Shown: positions 1 through 6,866 of the stretch, one piece after another | How positions within the stretch are numbered: the stretch's first letter is position 1 | How the letters are laid out: each line of letters opens with the position of its first letter | DNA from: Sphingomonadaceae bacterium | GTDB taxonomy: Bacteria > Pseudomonadota > Alphaproteobacteria > Sphingomonadales > Sphingomonadaceae | Reading direction: 5' to 3' | Assembly (NCBI GenBank): GCA_019239785.1 | Contig: JAFAZM010000384.1 | Span: 1-16,758, forward strand | Length of the DNA: 16,758 nt | Notes under the pieces: generated by a model | The model's database searches: none | Seen by the model: the letters and a program-made list of their open reading frames with translations, nothing else | Told to the model about the DNA's origin: nothing | Program-made: the position numbers and the translations under genes

Positions 1-821
1 GCTTCCGCATCTTCACCGAGGCGATGGACGCCGACGTCCAGCGCCGCGACCAGATCGAATCCTCGCTGCGCAGCCAGCTGCGCGACGGCGACGGGCTCGA
101 CCTTCATTTCCAGCCGATCATGGGCAGCCGCGGCAGGGTGATGGGCCTCGAAGGCCTGATCCGCTGGGACCATCCGGTGCTCGGCGCAGTCTCGCCGGGC
201 GAGCTGATTCCGATCGCCGAGGAATGCGGCGTGATCGACGAGCTCGGCCAGCATGCCTTCCGCGACGCCTGCAAGATGGCGCGGCTCTGGCCTGACCTCA
301 ACGTCGCGGTGAACCTGTCGCCGCTCCAGTTCCGCGCGCCGCGCTTCGCCGCGACCCTGCGCGGGATCGCCGAGGAGGAGGGGGTCTCGCCCTCGCAGCT
401 CGAGCTGGAGATCACCGAAAGCCTGTTCATCGAGCACGGCTCGCTCTGCGGCGCCACCATCCAGGAGCTGCGCCGCGACGGCTTCCGCATCGTCCTCGAC
501 GATTTCGGTACCGGCTATTCGTCCTTGAGCTGCCTGCGCCGCTTCCCGGTGGACAAGATCAAGCTCGACCGCTCGTTCATCGACATCGCCGCGCGCGACC
601 AGAGCGTCGCGATCATCCGCGCCGCAGTGACGCTGGGCCATGCAATGGATCTGGAAGTGGTCGCCGAAGGCATTTCCTGCCGCGAGGAGGAGCAGATCGC
701 GCTCGAGGCCGGCTGCGACGGCCTGCAGGGCCATCTCTACGCGCCGGCGATGCCGCTCGGCGCGGTCGCCGCCTTTCTTGCGAAGCTGGAAGGGCCGGCG
801 TCGATCTCCGACGCGGCGTGA
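1..821 (+). CDS. EAL-domain cyclic-di-GMP phosphodiesterase, C-terminal part (5' end outside window)
   Basis: EAL domains hydrolyse the second messenger c-di-GMP to pGpG and so control the switch between motility and biofilm. The frame is open from the window edge. The first in-frame ATG (24) is probably internal, because the residues before it (FRIFTEA) read smoothly into MDADVQRRDQIE, the usual linker between a GGDEF and an EAL domain. Catalytic signatures are present in order: EGLIRW (an EGL variant of EAL), NLSPLQF, ELEITES, DDFGTGYSS, KIKLD, VVAEGI and GCDGLQGH. The metal-binding and general-base residues are therefore all intact and the domain should be active. The final pocket reads GHLYAPAMP rather than the common GYLFSRP. 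An upstream GGDEF and sensor domain is likely but not visible. It ends with TGA, followed by a hairpin repeat. Confidence 0.93.
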   Translation, partial: FRIFTEAMDADVQRRDQIESSLRSQLRDGDGLDLHFQPIMGSRGRVMGLEGLIRWDHPVLGAVSPGELIPIAEECGVIDELGQHAFRDACKMARLWPDLNVAVNLSPLQFRAPRFAATLRGIAEEEGVSPSQLELEITESLFIEHGSLCGATIQELRRDGFRIVLDDFGTGYSSLSCLRRFPVDKIKLDRSFIDIAARDQSVAIIRAAVTLGHAMDLEVVAEGISCREEEQIALEAGCDGLQGHLYAPAMPLGAVAAFLAKLEGPASISDAA

Positions 822-885
822 GTTTCTAGCCGCTCGCTCCAAGTCGATACCCTGGCTCCGGCGCTCGTACGCGGAGTCTGTACCA

Positions 886-953
886 GCCCGCTCCCCCCAC
901 CCAACCACCCGACATTGTCGCATGCTAGCGGGGGGTTGGGTGGGGGAGCGGGC
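886..953. repeat. Large C/G-rich imperfect hairpin downstream of the EAL gene
   Basis: Arms at about 886-910 and 930-953 are complementary over roughly 24 bases (left arm starts GCCCGCTCCCCCCACCCAAC). There is one C-tract length difference and one mismatch near the loop. The loop holds two smaller palindromes, GACATTGTC and GCATGC. One arm is almost pure C and the other almost pure G. It lies 65 bases after the EAL stop and about 105 bases before DUF4383, so it may act as a terminator or be a dispersed palindromic repeat. There is no U tract for a classic intrinsic terminator. The rest of 822-1058 shows nothing I can name. Confidence 0.7.
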
Positions 954-1058
954 CGGCCTCGGGCTCCGCGCGCTCGGTGTCCGAGCCCCACCCCGCGGTT
1001 GCGCGCGCGGCAACTAAGGCGGTAAATTCCGCCGTCGCAAAACGCATTGGAGGTGAGG

Positions 1059-1469
1059 ATGAGCACGCGGACCTTTGCGCTGATATTCGGCATCATATTC
1101 CTGCTCGCCGGCATCGCCGGCTTCATTCCGCAATTGCTGCAGCCGGCCCAGGGCGGGGCGATCGCGCCCGGCCCGCACCACATGCTCCTGCTTGGCATGT
1201 TCCCGGTGAACCCCGTCCACAACATCGTGCACCTGGCCTTCGGCCTCTGGGGGCTCGTCGCGTCGCGCGCGGGGGCGCAGGCATTGCTCTATGCCCGCAG
1301 CGTCGCGATCATCTACGCGATCCTGGTCGTAGCCGGCTTCATTCCGAGCCTCGACACCCTGTTCGGCCTGGTGCCGCTCTACGGCAACGACGTCTGGCTG
1401 CATCTCGCGCTCGCGATCGTCGCGGCCTATTTCGGCTGGGTGAACCGGAGTCCCTCGACCGCCGTCTGA
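1059..1469 (+). CDS. DUF4383 small integral membrane protein
   Basis: 136-residue inner-membrane protein of unknown function. Start ATG 1059 was chosen over the in-frame TTG at 1047 because GGAGG (1049-1053) sits five bases before the ATG. About four hydrophobic segments are visible: residues 5-24 (ALIFGIIFLLAGIAGFIPQL), a central one around HNIVHLAFGLWGLVAS, one around SVAIIYAILVVAGFI, and a last one around VWLHLALAIVAAYFGWV. The core signatures FPVNPVHNIVHLAFGLWGL and GNDVWLHL are those I associate with DUF4383. The conserved His and Asn residues near the membrane could be functional, but no activity is established. Its neighbours do not point to a pathway. Confidence 0.85.
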   Translation: MSTRTFALIFGIIFLLAGIAGFIPQLLQPAQGGAIAPGPHHMLLLGMFPVNPVHNIVHLAFGLWGLVASRAGAQALLYARSVAIIYAILVVAGFIPSLDTLFGLVPLYGNDVWLHLALAIVAAYFGWVNRSPSTAV

Positions 1470-1532
1470 ACGGTGCCGAAACGGTCAAGAGGGGCGCCGC
1501 GACTCGTCGCGGCACGGCCTCGGTTCGTCGCA

Positions 1533-1538
1533 TATAAT
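1533..1538 (+). promoter_or_regulatory. Possible sigma-70 -10 element (TATAAT) before the YcbB-like transpeptidase
   Basis: A perfect TATAAT in CATATAATAAAC lies 44 bases upstream of ATG 1583, in an otherwise very GC-rich region. No recognisable -35 hexamer is present at 16-18 base spacing (CGGCAC at spacing 17), and there is no extended TG. It is a candidate only. Confidence 0.35.
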
Positions 1539-1582
1539 AAACAGTCTAGCGCAGCTTCCTCTCTGCGGCTAAAGGGAGCAGC

Positions 1583-2833
1583 ATGACACGCACGCTTCGC
1601 CTTTCGGCCCTCCTCGTCCTGCTCGCCTCGCCCACCATGCCGGGGGCGATTCAGAGCGCGGCCAACGCCCAGGTCCAGGCCCAGGCCCAGGCCCAGCTCG
1701 GCTATCAGTCGATCACCTCGGAGCAGGCGCCGAGCTGGAGCCGCGACGCGGCGCAGGAGCTGCTGACCTATGTCGAGCATATCGACCAGGAAGGGCTGAA
1801 CCCGGCCGACTACAATCCGGACCGGCTGCGCGCCGCGCTCGCCGGCAGCGACGATGCGCAGCTGACCCAGGTCGCGACGCCGATCTTCATCCACCTGGTC
1901 CAGGATCTCAGCGGCGGCGCGGTGCGCGGCCGGGCCCGGGTCGAGTGGCACATGACCGACGCGACGCTCGATGCGGCCGGCCAGCAGAGGCTGCTCGCCC
2001 AGGTCACCCACGGCGGCGGCGTCGGCGCGGCGCTCGATTCGCTGCTGCCGACCCATCCGCAATATGCCGGGCTGAAGCGCGCGCTCGCGGCGACTCCGGA
2101 GAGCGACACCGCCCGCCGCGACCTGATCCGCACCAACATGGAGCGCTGGCGCTGGATGCCGCGGACGCTCGGGCCCCGCCACGTCCTGGTCAACGTGCCC
2201 GCCTTCACCGCCGCCCTGGTCGACGAGGGCCATGTCACCGCGCGCCATCGCGCCGTGGTCGGCGCGGTCCGCACGCCGACGCCGCAGCTCAACGCGCAGA
2301 TCACCGCGGTCACGCTCAACCCCTGGTGGAACGTGCCGCAGAGCATCATCCAGTCGCAGGGCGGCCATTTCGGCGCCGGCTACGAGGTGAACCGCAGCGC
2401 AAGCGGCGGGATCAGCGTCCGCCAGCCGCCGGGACCGCGCAATGCGCTCGGCCGGGTGAAGATCGAGATGCCGAACCAGTGGGCGATCTACTTGCACGAC
2501 ACGCCGTCGCAGGCCCTGTTCGGCCGCGCCTCGCGTGCGTTCAGCCATGGCTGCATCCGCACCCAGAACGTGCGCGACTTCGCGGCGCTGCTGCTGGCGC
2601 CGACCGGCAATTGGAGCCGCGCCGAGATTGACCGGCAGATCGAAACCGGACAGAACAGGCAGACGGCGCTCGCGCACCCCGTGCCCGTCTACATCGCCTA
2701 TTTCACCGCAGCGGCGACCAGCGACGGCGACATCGTGACCTATGCCGACATTTACGGCCGTGACGCGCCGGTCCGCGCGGCGCTGCGCCATGCCGCGGCC
2801 ACGTCGGTCCAGCAGGCCAGCGCCGGGAACTGA
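1583..2833 (+). CDS. YcbB-like L,D-transpeptidase (YkuD domain), secreted
   Basis: L,D-transpeptidases form 3-3 peptidoglycan cross-links, or attach proteins to peptidoglycan, in the periplasm through a catalytic cysteine. The 416-residue product starts with a Sec-type signal peptide (MTRTLRLSALLVLLASPTMP). A short Q-V/A repeat follows at residues 30-38. Next comes an alpha-helical scaffold with the family signature NMERWRWMPRTLGPRHVLVNVPAF (given in two parts here: NMERWRWMP, then LGPRHVLVNVPAF). The catalytic YkuD core contains IYLHDTP (H305) and SHGCIR (H322, Cys324). AGGGAG lies just upstream of the ATG. The protein is shorter than E. coli LdtD/YcbB (about 615 residues), and I see no PG_binding_1 module between scaffold and catalytic core. 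It may recognise peptidoglycan through the scaffold alone. A hairpin repeat element follows the stop codon. Confidence 0.93.
   Translation: MTRTLRLSALLVLLASPTMPGAIQSAANAQVQAQAQAQLGYQSITSEQAPSWSRDAAQELLTYVEHIDQEGLNPADYNPDRLRAALAGSDDAQLTQVATPIFIHLVQDLSGGAVRGRARVEWHMTDATLDAAGQQRLLAQVTHGGGVGAALDSLLPTHPQYAGLKRALAATPESDTARRDLIRTNMERWRWMPRTLGPRHVLVNVPAFTAALVDEGHVTARHRAVVGAVRTPTPQLNAQITAVTLNPWWNVPQSIIQSQGGHFGAGYEVNRSASGGISVRQPPGPRNALGRVKIEMPNQWAIYLHDTPSQALFGRASRAFSHGCIRTQNVRDFAALLLAPTGNWSRAEIDRQIETGQNRQTALAHPVPVYIAYFTAAATSDGDIVTYADIYGRDAPVRAALRHAAATSVQQASAGN
1670..1696 (+). repeat. Hexanucleotide tandem repeat (CAGGYC) inside the transpeptidase gene
   Basis: Four and a half copies of a six-base unit (CAGGTC once, CAGGCC three times, then CAG) encode Q-V-Q-A-Q-A-Q-A-Q right after the signal peptide. 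Because the unit is a multiple of three, slippage would change linker length without breaking the frame. Confidence 0.85.
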
Positions 2834-2843
2834 CAGCGGCGCT

Positions 2844-2961
2844 CGTCACCCCGGCGAAGGCCGGGTCCGGCGACAAGAAATTTCGGCGGATCTCCACGAG
2901 ATCCCGGCCCCTTCGACTGCCTGCAAGGCAGGCGCTCAGGACAGGCTCCGCCGGGGTGACG
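2844..2961. repeat. 118-base dispersed repeat element with perfect 13-base inverted ends
   Basis: The ends CGTCACCCCGGCG (2844-2856) and CGCCGGGGTGACG (2949-2961) are exact inverted repeats. The left end continues into a hairpin unit (ACCCCGGC-GAAG-GCCGGGT, one bulged base). Further in is a perfect hairpin, GGATCTC-CAC-GAGATCC (2888-2904). The right part resembles the CTTCGACT...GCTCAGGACAGGCT dispersed repeat I know from sphingomonads, interrupted by the perfect palindrome GCCTGC-AAG-GCAGGC (2919-2933). There is no coding sequence. It fills most of the gap between the transpeptidase and the FAD-Rieske gene and could terminate transcription of the former. Confidence 0.75.
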
Positions 2962-2981
2962 GGATGCCGACGGGAAGAAGC

Positions 2982-3006
2982 GGAACGCCGCCGCGCGGCA
3001 TCGGTT
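2982..3006 (+). promoter_or_regulatory. Candidate EcfG (general stress response) promoter of the FAD-Rieske gene
   Basis: GGAAC (2982-2986), 16 bases, then GGTT (3003-3006). The alphaproteobacterial EcfG consensus is GGAAC-N16/17-CGTT, so eight of nine bases match. The implied transcription start near 3013 leaves a leader of about 28 bases that contains the GGGAG ribosome site at 3029-3033. Its spacing and position relative to the gene are ideal. It has not been tested. Confidence 0.55.
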
Positions 3007-3040
3007 GTCCGGCCGATACTTTTCAGCCGGGAGCTTCGCG

Positions 3041-4570
3041 ATGGCCCGCCATAGATCCTATTGGAACGCCACGGCGCCCGCCTCCGCCTTTCCGGCGCTG
3101 AGCGGCGAGATCGAGGCGGACGTGGCGATCATCGGCGGCGGCATGGTCGGCGTGACGACGGCGCGTTTGCTCAAGAACCGCGGGCTCAAGGTCGCTTTGG
3201 TCGAGGCGCGGCGGATCGGCGAGGAGGTGACCGGCAAGTCGACGGCGAAGATCACCTCGCAGCACAACATCCATTATACGATCATGGAACGTAAGTTCGG
3301 CGAGGAGGGCGCCCGGCTCTATGGCGAGGCCAACCAGACCGGGCTCGCCACGATCCGCGCGCTTGCCGAGCGCCACGGCATCGCCTGCAATCTCGAGACG
3401 AAGCCGGCCTTCACCTACACGCTGGACGAGGCACAGGTCGACTCGATCGAGCAGGAGGTCGCGCTGGCGCGGCGGCTCGGCCTGCCCGCCGCGCTGACCG
3501 AGGAAACCGGCCTGCCGTTCGCCGTGCGCAGGGCGATGCGCTGGGACGACCAGGCGCAATTCCATCCGGTCCGCTACCTCAAGGGCCTTGCCGAGACGAT
3601 CCCGGGCAGCGATTGCCACGTCTTCGAGCAGTCGCGGGTGACCGACTGGGACGCGCACCGGATCGCCACCGAGACGGGCAGCGTGCGGGCGCGCAACGTC
3701 GTCATGGCGACGCATCTGCCGCTCGGCCAGACCGGCCTGTTCTACACCGAGAATTATCCGCACATGCACCCGGTGATCGTGGGCCGCGCCGAGGCCAAGC
3801 GGGTGCCGCCGGGCATGTATATCAGCGCGGACCAGCCGCGCCATTCGACCCGCGGCCATCGCGACGAGGACGGCGGAGACTGGATGATCTTCACCGGCCC
3901 GAGCTTCACCCACGGCAATGTCGAGGAGGAGCGGGCCGCCTTCGCCGAGATCGAACGCTTCGCGCGCGAGCAGTTCGGAGTCGGCGCCGACTATCGCTGG
4001 ACCAATGAAGACTATCAGTCGATGGACAAATCGCCCTACGTCGGCTGGGCTTCGTCGCTCGGCGAATCCTGCCTGGTCGCGACCGGGTTCAACGCCTGGG
4101 GGATCACCAACGGCACTGCCGCGGCGATCCTGATCGCGGACCTGATCGAGGGCCGCGACAATCCCTGGCTGAAGGTCTTCGACGCGACCCGGATCAAGCC
4201 GGTCGCCGGCGGCAAGGATTTCGTCACCCACAATGCGGCGGTGGCCGGGCACCTGGCCGGCGGCTGGCTTGGCCGCAAGCCGCATTCCTACGAGGATCTG
4301 GGCCCCGGCGAGGCGGCGGTGCTCAAGGTCGACGGCCGCAATGTGGGGGCCTTTCGCGACGAGGAGGGCAGGCTCCACGCGGTCTCGGCGGTCTGCACCC
4401 ATATGGGCTGCATGCTCGGCTGGAACGAGACCGACCGGAGCTGGGACTGCAATTGCCACGGCTCGCGCTTCGCCTGCGACGGCAGCGTGATTCACGGGCC
4501 GGCGGTGACGGCGCTGGAGGTGATCGCGGTGAAGGAGACGGCAGAGGCGGAAGCGGAAGGCGCCAGCTAG
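3041..4570 (+). CDS. FAD-dependent oxidoreductase with C-terminal Rieske [2Fe-2S] domain
   Basis: 509-residue fusion of an FAD-binding DAO-type oxidoreductase with a Rieske ferredoxin-like domain, an architecture also found in Bacillus YhfW. Start ATG 3041 was preferred to the in-frame TTG at 3005, because GGGAG lies seven bases upstream of the ATG and the TTG falls inside the putative promoter -10. The N-terminal Rossmann motif is ADVAIIGGGMVGVTTARLL (about residues 28-46). The FAD domain ends near ATGFNAWGITNGTAAAILIADL. The Rieske ligands are C452-T-H454 and C470-N-C-H473. Electrons probably pass between FAD and the cluster, but the substrate is unknown. No signal peptide is seen, so it is likely cytosolic. 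The gene converges on the downstream transpeptidase, with a double hairpin between them. Confidence 0.92.
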   Translation: MARHRSYWNATAPASAFPALSGEIEADVAIIGGGMVGVTTARLLKNRGLKVALVEARRIGEEVTGKSTAKITSQHNIHYTIMERKFGEEGARLYGEANQTGLATIRALAERHGIACNLETKPAFTYTLDEAQVDSIEQEVALARRLGLPAALTEETGLPFAVRRAMRWDDQAQFHPVRYLKGLAETIPGSDCHVFEQSRVTDWDAHRIATETGSVRARNVVMATHLPLGQTGLFYTENYPHMHPVIVGRAEAKRVPPGMYISADQPRHSTRGHRDEDGGDWMIFTGPSFTHGNVEEERAAFAEIERFAREQFGVGADYRWTNEDYQSMDKSPYVGWASSLGESCLVATGFNAWGITNGTAAAILIADLIEGRDNPWLKVFDATRIKPVAGGKDFVTHNAAVAGHLAGGWLGRKPHSYEDLGPGEAAVLKVDGRNVGAFRDEEGRLHAVSAVCTHMGCMLGWNETDRSWDCNCHGSRFACDGSVIHGPAVTALEVIAVKETAEAEAEGAS

Positions 4571-4574
4571 AACT

Positions 4575-4660
4575 CGTCATGCCGGACTTGATCCGGCATC
4601 CACCTGCTTTGCTGCACAGTCCGTAAAGAAGGTGGACCCCGGGTCGAGCCCGGGGTGACG
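4575..4660. repeat. Inverted pair of 30-base hairpin repeats between convergent genes
   Basis: Left unit 4575-4604 starts CGTCATGCCGG and ends CATCCACC. Right unit 4631-4660 is the same family in inverse orientation (GGTGG...GGGGTGACG). Each folds into an 8-bp stem with a 5-base loop: ATGCCGGA/TCCGGCAT and ACCCCGGG/CCCGGGGT. The units match at 23 of 30 positions. Six of the seven differences form three base-pair-preserving changes and the seventh is in the loop. The element starts 4 bases after the FAD-Rieske stop and ends 9 bases before the opposing gene's stop, a placement suited to bidirectional termination. Confidence 0.85.
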
Positions 4661-4669
4661 ATTACCGCG

Positions 4670-5347
4670 TCACGCTTCCAGACGGTCGGCGTAGAGGAAG
4701 TGGCCGGGGCCCAGGCGGGCGAGGACTTCCTCGAGGCTGGCGTGGGAGAGCGCGAAGCAGCCCTCGCTGCGGCCGAGGCGGCCCATCGAGGTGAGCACGC
4801 CGGGTTCCGCATACCAGGCGGAGTGGACGACGATCGCTCGCGATTCGGCGTTGCTGTTGCTGTAGTCGAGCCCGCGCACGCGCATCGCACGGCCGTAATG
4901 ACCCGGATAGAATTCCGTGGTGACGTAGGCGCCGTTCGAGCTCGCCTCGGAGCCGGGCAGGTTCGAGAAGCGCTGCAGGAAGCCGGTATGCTCGGGATCG
5001 GAGCCGCGGCCGTGCGCGACGAGATGGCGGGTGACCCGGCCGCTGTTCGTGTCGAGCAGGTAGAAGCGCGGATCGGCCGAGGCCTTGGTGAAATCGGCGA
5101 TCGCGACGACGCCGATATCCTGGATCGAGGCGCGGTGCCGGTCGAAGGCGGCGCGGGCGCGGGCGACCATGCGCGGATCGATGATCGGGTCGACGGAAAC
5201 GCGCGGCTCGGCGGGAAGCGCCGCAGGGCGGGGTGGCAGGAGCGTCTGGGCGGTCTGCTGGACGGCGGCGAGCAACGGCGACGACATCGCGCTGAGCGCG
5301 GCCGTGGCAGCTCCAGCCTCGATGACCTGGCGGCGTGACAACAACAT
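4670..5347 (-). CDS. Murein L,D-transpeptidase catalytic domain family protein (YkuD_2), Tat-exported
   Basis: 225-residue periplasmic protein of the YkuD_2 family, predicted to act on peptidoglycan. The N-terminus MLLSRRQVIEAG followed by an Ala-rich hydrophobic stretch and SPLLAA looks like a twin-arginine signal peptide. The catalytic core shows IVVHSAWYAE (H175) and GRSEGCFALS (Cys197). The region around HGRGSDPEHTGFLQRFSN and GAYVTTEFYPGHYG is typical of this family. The ATG at 5347 is preceded on its strand by GGAGGGG about nine bases upstream. It is a different family from the YcbB-like enzyme at 1583, so the region carries two unrelated-type L,D-transpeptidases either side of the FAD-Rieske gene. 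Actual cross-linking activity is not proven for most YkuD_2 members. Confidence 0.9.
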   Translation of the reverse strand: MLLSRRQVIEAGAATAALSAMSSPLLAAVQQTAQTLLPPRPAALPAEPRVSVDPIIDPRMVARARAAFDRHRASIQDIGVVAIADFTKASADPRFYLLDTNSGRVTRHLVAHGRGSDPEHTGFLQRFSNLPGSEASSNGAYVTTEFYPGHYGRAMRVRGLDYSNSNAESRAIVVHSAWYAEPGVLTSMGRLGRSEGCFALSHASLEEVLARLGPGHFLYADRLEA

Positions 5348-5512
5348 TTAGATAAACCCCTCCGGTTCGATGAGAAACCTAGGTACGTTTCCCTTTCGCC
5401 TCAACGAGCTGTGGCCCGGGTTCCGCTCGGCTCGTCGCGGCGAAAGCGTCATTCGCCGCATCGTGCAGCGGGACATATTAAGCGATTCTACCATCGGCCG
5501 ACGAAGCGTTAC

Positions 5513-5538
5513 GGAACTGCGGTGAACCGCGGAGCGTA
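5513..5538 (+). promoter_or_regulatory. Candidate EcfG promoter of the DNA ligase gene
   Basis: GGAAC (5513-5517), 17 bases, then CGTA (5535-5538); consensus GGAAC-N16/17-CGTT. The expected transcription start (about 5545-5547) coincides with the ligase ATG at 5547, so the mRNA would be leaderless. That fits the lack of a well-spaced ribosome site, since the nearest GGAG (5531-5534) is 12 bases away. It is weaker than the other two sites because the final T of the -10 is replaced by A. Confidence 0.42.
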
Positions 5539-5546
5539 TCGGAAAC

Positions 5547-6590
5547 ATGCCGAATCCCCGCTTCTCCCGCCTCGCCGTGAAACCGCCGCTGCCGCCGATG
5601 GAAGCGAAGCTGGTCGATACGCTGCCCGAGGGCGAGGGCTGGCAGTACGAGCCCAAATGGGACGGCTTCCGCTGCCTCGTCTTCCGCGACGGCGATGCGG
5701 TCGAGCTGCAGTCGAAGGCCGGGCGGCCGCTGGGCCGCTACTTCCCCGAAGTCGTCGCGATGGTCGCGGGACTCGGCGCGGACCGGTTCGTGCTGGACGG
5801 CGAGCTGATCATCCCGGTGGACGGCACATTGTCGTTCGAGGCGCTGCAATTGCGGCTGCATCCGGCGGAAAGCCGCGTGCGCAAGCTGGCCGCGGCGACG
5901 CCGGCGCAGCTGATGCTGTTCGATTGCCTGGCGCTGGGCGGCGACGGGCTCGTCGCGGCGCCGCTTTCAGAGCGCCGCGCGGCGCTGGAACAATTCCACG
6001 CCGCGGCCGGCGCCGACGCGCTGCTGCTCTCGCCCTGCACGATTGTGCGGGAGGATGCCGAGACCTGGCTTGCGAAGGCCGGCGGCGCGCTCGACGGCGT
6101 CGTCGCCAAGGAACGGGACGCGCCCTACCGGCCCGGCGAGCGGGCGATGCTGAAGGTCAAGCGGATGCGCACCGCCGACTGCGTCGTCGGCGGCTTCCGC
6201 TATGCGAGCGGGGGCGGCGAGGTCGGCTCGCTGCTGCTTGGCCTCTATGACGCGCAAGGGAGACTCGACCATGTCGGCTTCACCTCGTCGATCCCGGCCG
6301 GGGAGAAAAAGGCGCTGACCCGGAGACTGGAGGAGCTGATCGCGCCGCCGGGGTTCACCGGCGACGCGCCCGGCGGCCCGAGCCGCTGGAGCAACGAGCG
6401 GACCGGAGAATGGGAGCCGCTGCGGCCCGAGCTGGTCGTCGAGGTCCGCTACGACCATGTCAGCGGCGGCCGCTTCCGCCACGGCACCAAGTTCCTGCGC
6501 TGGCGCCCGGACAAGGCGCCGGCGCAGTGCGGGCGCGACCAGCTCGAGCGGGAAGCGGATCCGACCCGGCTGGAGCGGCTTGCGATCTGA
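5547..6590 (+). CDS. Stand-alone ATP-dependent DNA ligase (LigD ligase-domain / LigC type)
   Basis: ATP-dependent ligases seal nicks through a lysine-AMP intermediate. In bacteria these accessory enzymes serve end joining or base repair, alongside the NAD-dependent LigA. The 347-residue protein has the nucleotidyltransferase motifs in order: motif I PKWDGFR with nucleophile K37, motif III LDGELII, IIIa LMLFDCLAL, motif IV LDGVVAK, and motif V MLKVKRMRTADCVVGG. An OB-fold follows, ending VVEVRYDHVSGGRFRHGTKFLRWRPDK (motif VI region; quoted here in pieces VVEVRYDHVSGG and GTKFLRWRPDK). There is no polymerase or phosphoesterase domain and no adjacent Ku gene, so it is a free-standing ligase rather than full LigD. 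Met18 (5598) is a possible alternative start, but the PPLPPM context before it is conserved in the family as I know it. It lies convergent with a 57-residue gene. Confidence 0.92.
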   Translation: MPNPRFSRLAVKPPLPPMEAKLVDTLPEGEGWQYEPKWDGFRCLVFRDGDAVELQSKAGRPLGRYFPEVVAMVAGLGADRFVLDGELIIPVDGTLSFEALQLRLHPAESRVRKLAAATPAQLMLFDCLALGGDGLVAAPLSERRAALEQFHAAAGADALLLSPCTIVREDAETWLAKAGGALDGVVAKERDAPYRPGERAMLKVKRMRTADCVVGGFRYASGGGEVGSLLLGLYDAQGRLDHVGFTSSIPAGEKKALTRRLEELIAPPGFTGDAPGGPSRWSNERTGEWEPLRPELVVEVRYDHVSGGRFRHGTKFLRWRPDKAPAQCGRDQLEREADPTRLERLAI

Positions 6591-6624
6591 TCGCGTCAGA
6601 TCGACCGTGCCGCGTTGCTTTCCG

Positions 6625-6672
6625 GCCGCGATTTCCGAATCGTCGGATGACCGCGTCCGACTGGAATTCGCT
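6625..6672. repeat. 48-base hairpin repeat, copy 1, between convergent genes
   Basis: Matches 9963-10010 at 39 of 48 positions, with most differences in the central loop. The arms pair as GCGATTTCCGAATCGTCGGA against TCCGACTGGAATTCGC, with small bulges. It lies 34 bases after the ligase stop and its last base is the first base of the opposing 57-residue gene's stop codon. It is a likely bidirectional terminator or dispersed palindromic unit. Confidence 0.75.
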
Positions 6673-6845
6673 CAATGCGCTTCCTGGCGCCGCGCCTCGG
6701 ACGCGGCGCTGATCATCCGGCGCCCGGTTTCCTCGGCGGCGTCGGGCGTGAGGGTCACGGCCACGCCGTCGGGGCCCTCGACGATCACCTGCCCCTGCTC
6801 GGCGACCACGTCACTCGGTTGCGCATGAGACCCGGCCTTCATCAT
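6672..6845 (-). CDS. Small conserved-looking protein of unknown function (57 residues)
   Basis: I do not recognise a family. Coding status is supported by a strong ribosome site on its strand (AGGAGG, seven bases before ATG 6845), an intact frame ending at TGA, and a candidate EcfG promoter at ideal distance. A second ATG follows directly. The protein (MMKAGSHAQPSDVVAEQGQV at its start) is soluble and has no cysteine. The middle, VIVEGPDGVAVTLTPDAA, looks like two short beta-strands. The C-terminal half (EETGRRMISAASEARRQEAH) looks like a basic amphipathic helix. The phrase GPDGVAVTLTPDAAEETG suggests it could be a small cytosolic stress protein or a nucleic-acid or protein adaptor; both are guesses. 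Frames extending upstream to 7031 lack support. Confidence 0.72.
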   Translation of the reverse strand: MMKAGSHAQPSDVVAEQGQVIVEGPDGVAVTLTPDAAEETGRRMISAASEARRQEAH

Positions 6846-6866
6846 CGCTCGCCTCCTCACAGGCAC

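Noticed and set aside
1010..1040. GCAAC-N18-CGTC as an EcfG site upstream of DUF4383
   Set aside because: One mismatch in each box and a spacer one base longer than the usual 16-17; within chance expectation.
1427..2791. 454-codon minus-strand frame opposite the YcbB-like transpeptidase, and the similar one at 3023-4495
   Set aside because: Both are mirror frames of genes with clear catalytic motifs; their composition follows third-position GC bias.
2826..2850. GGAAC at the end of the YcbB-like gene as another EcfG box
   Set aside because: No GTT at 16-17 bases downstream, and it overlaps the end of the coding sequence.
5384..5412. Possible sigma-70 (TTGAGG-N17-TAGGTT) or EcfG-like (GGAAAC-N17-CGAA) promoter for the minus-strand YkuD_2 gene
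   Set aside because: Each reading has several mismatches to consensus, and the two compete for the same bases, so it was not listed as a feature.
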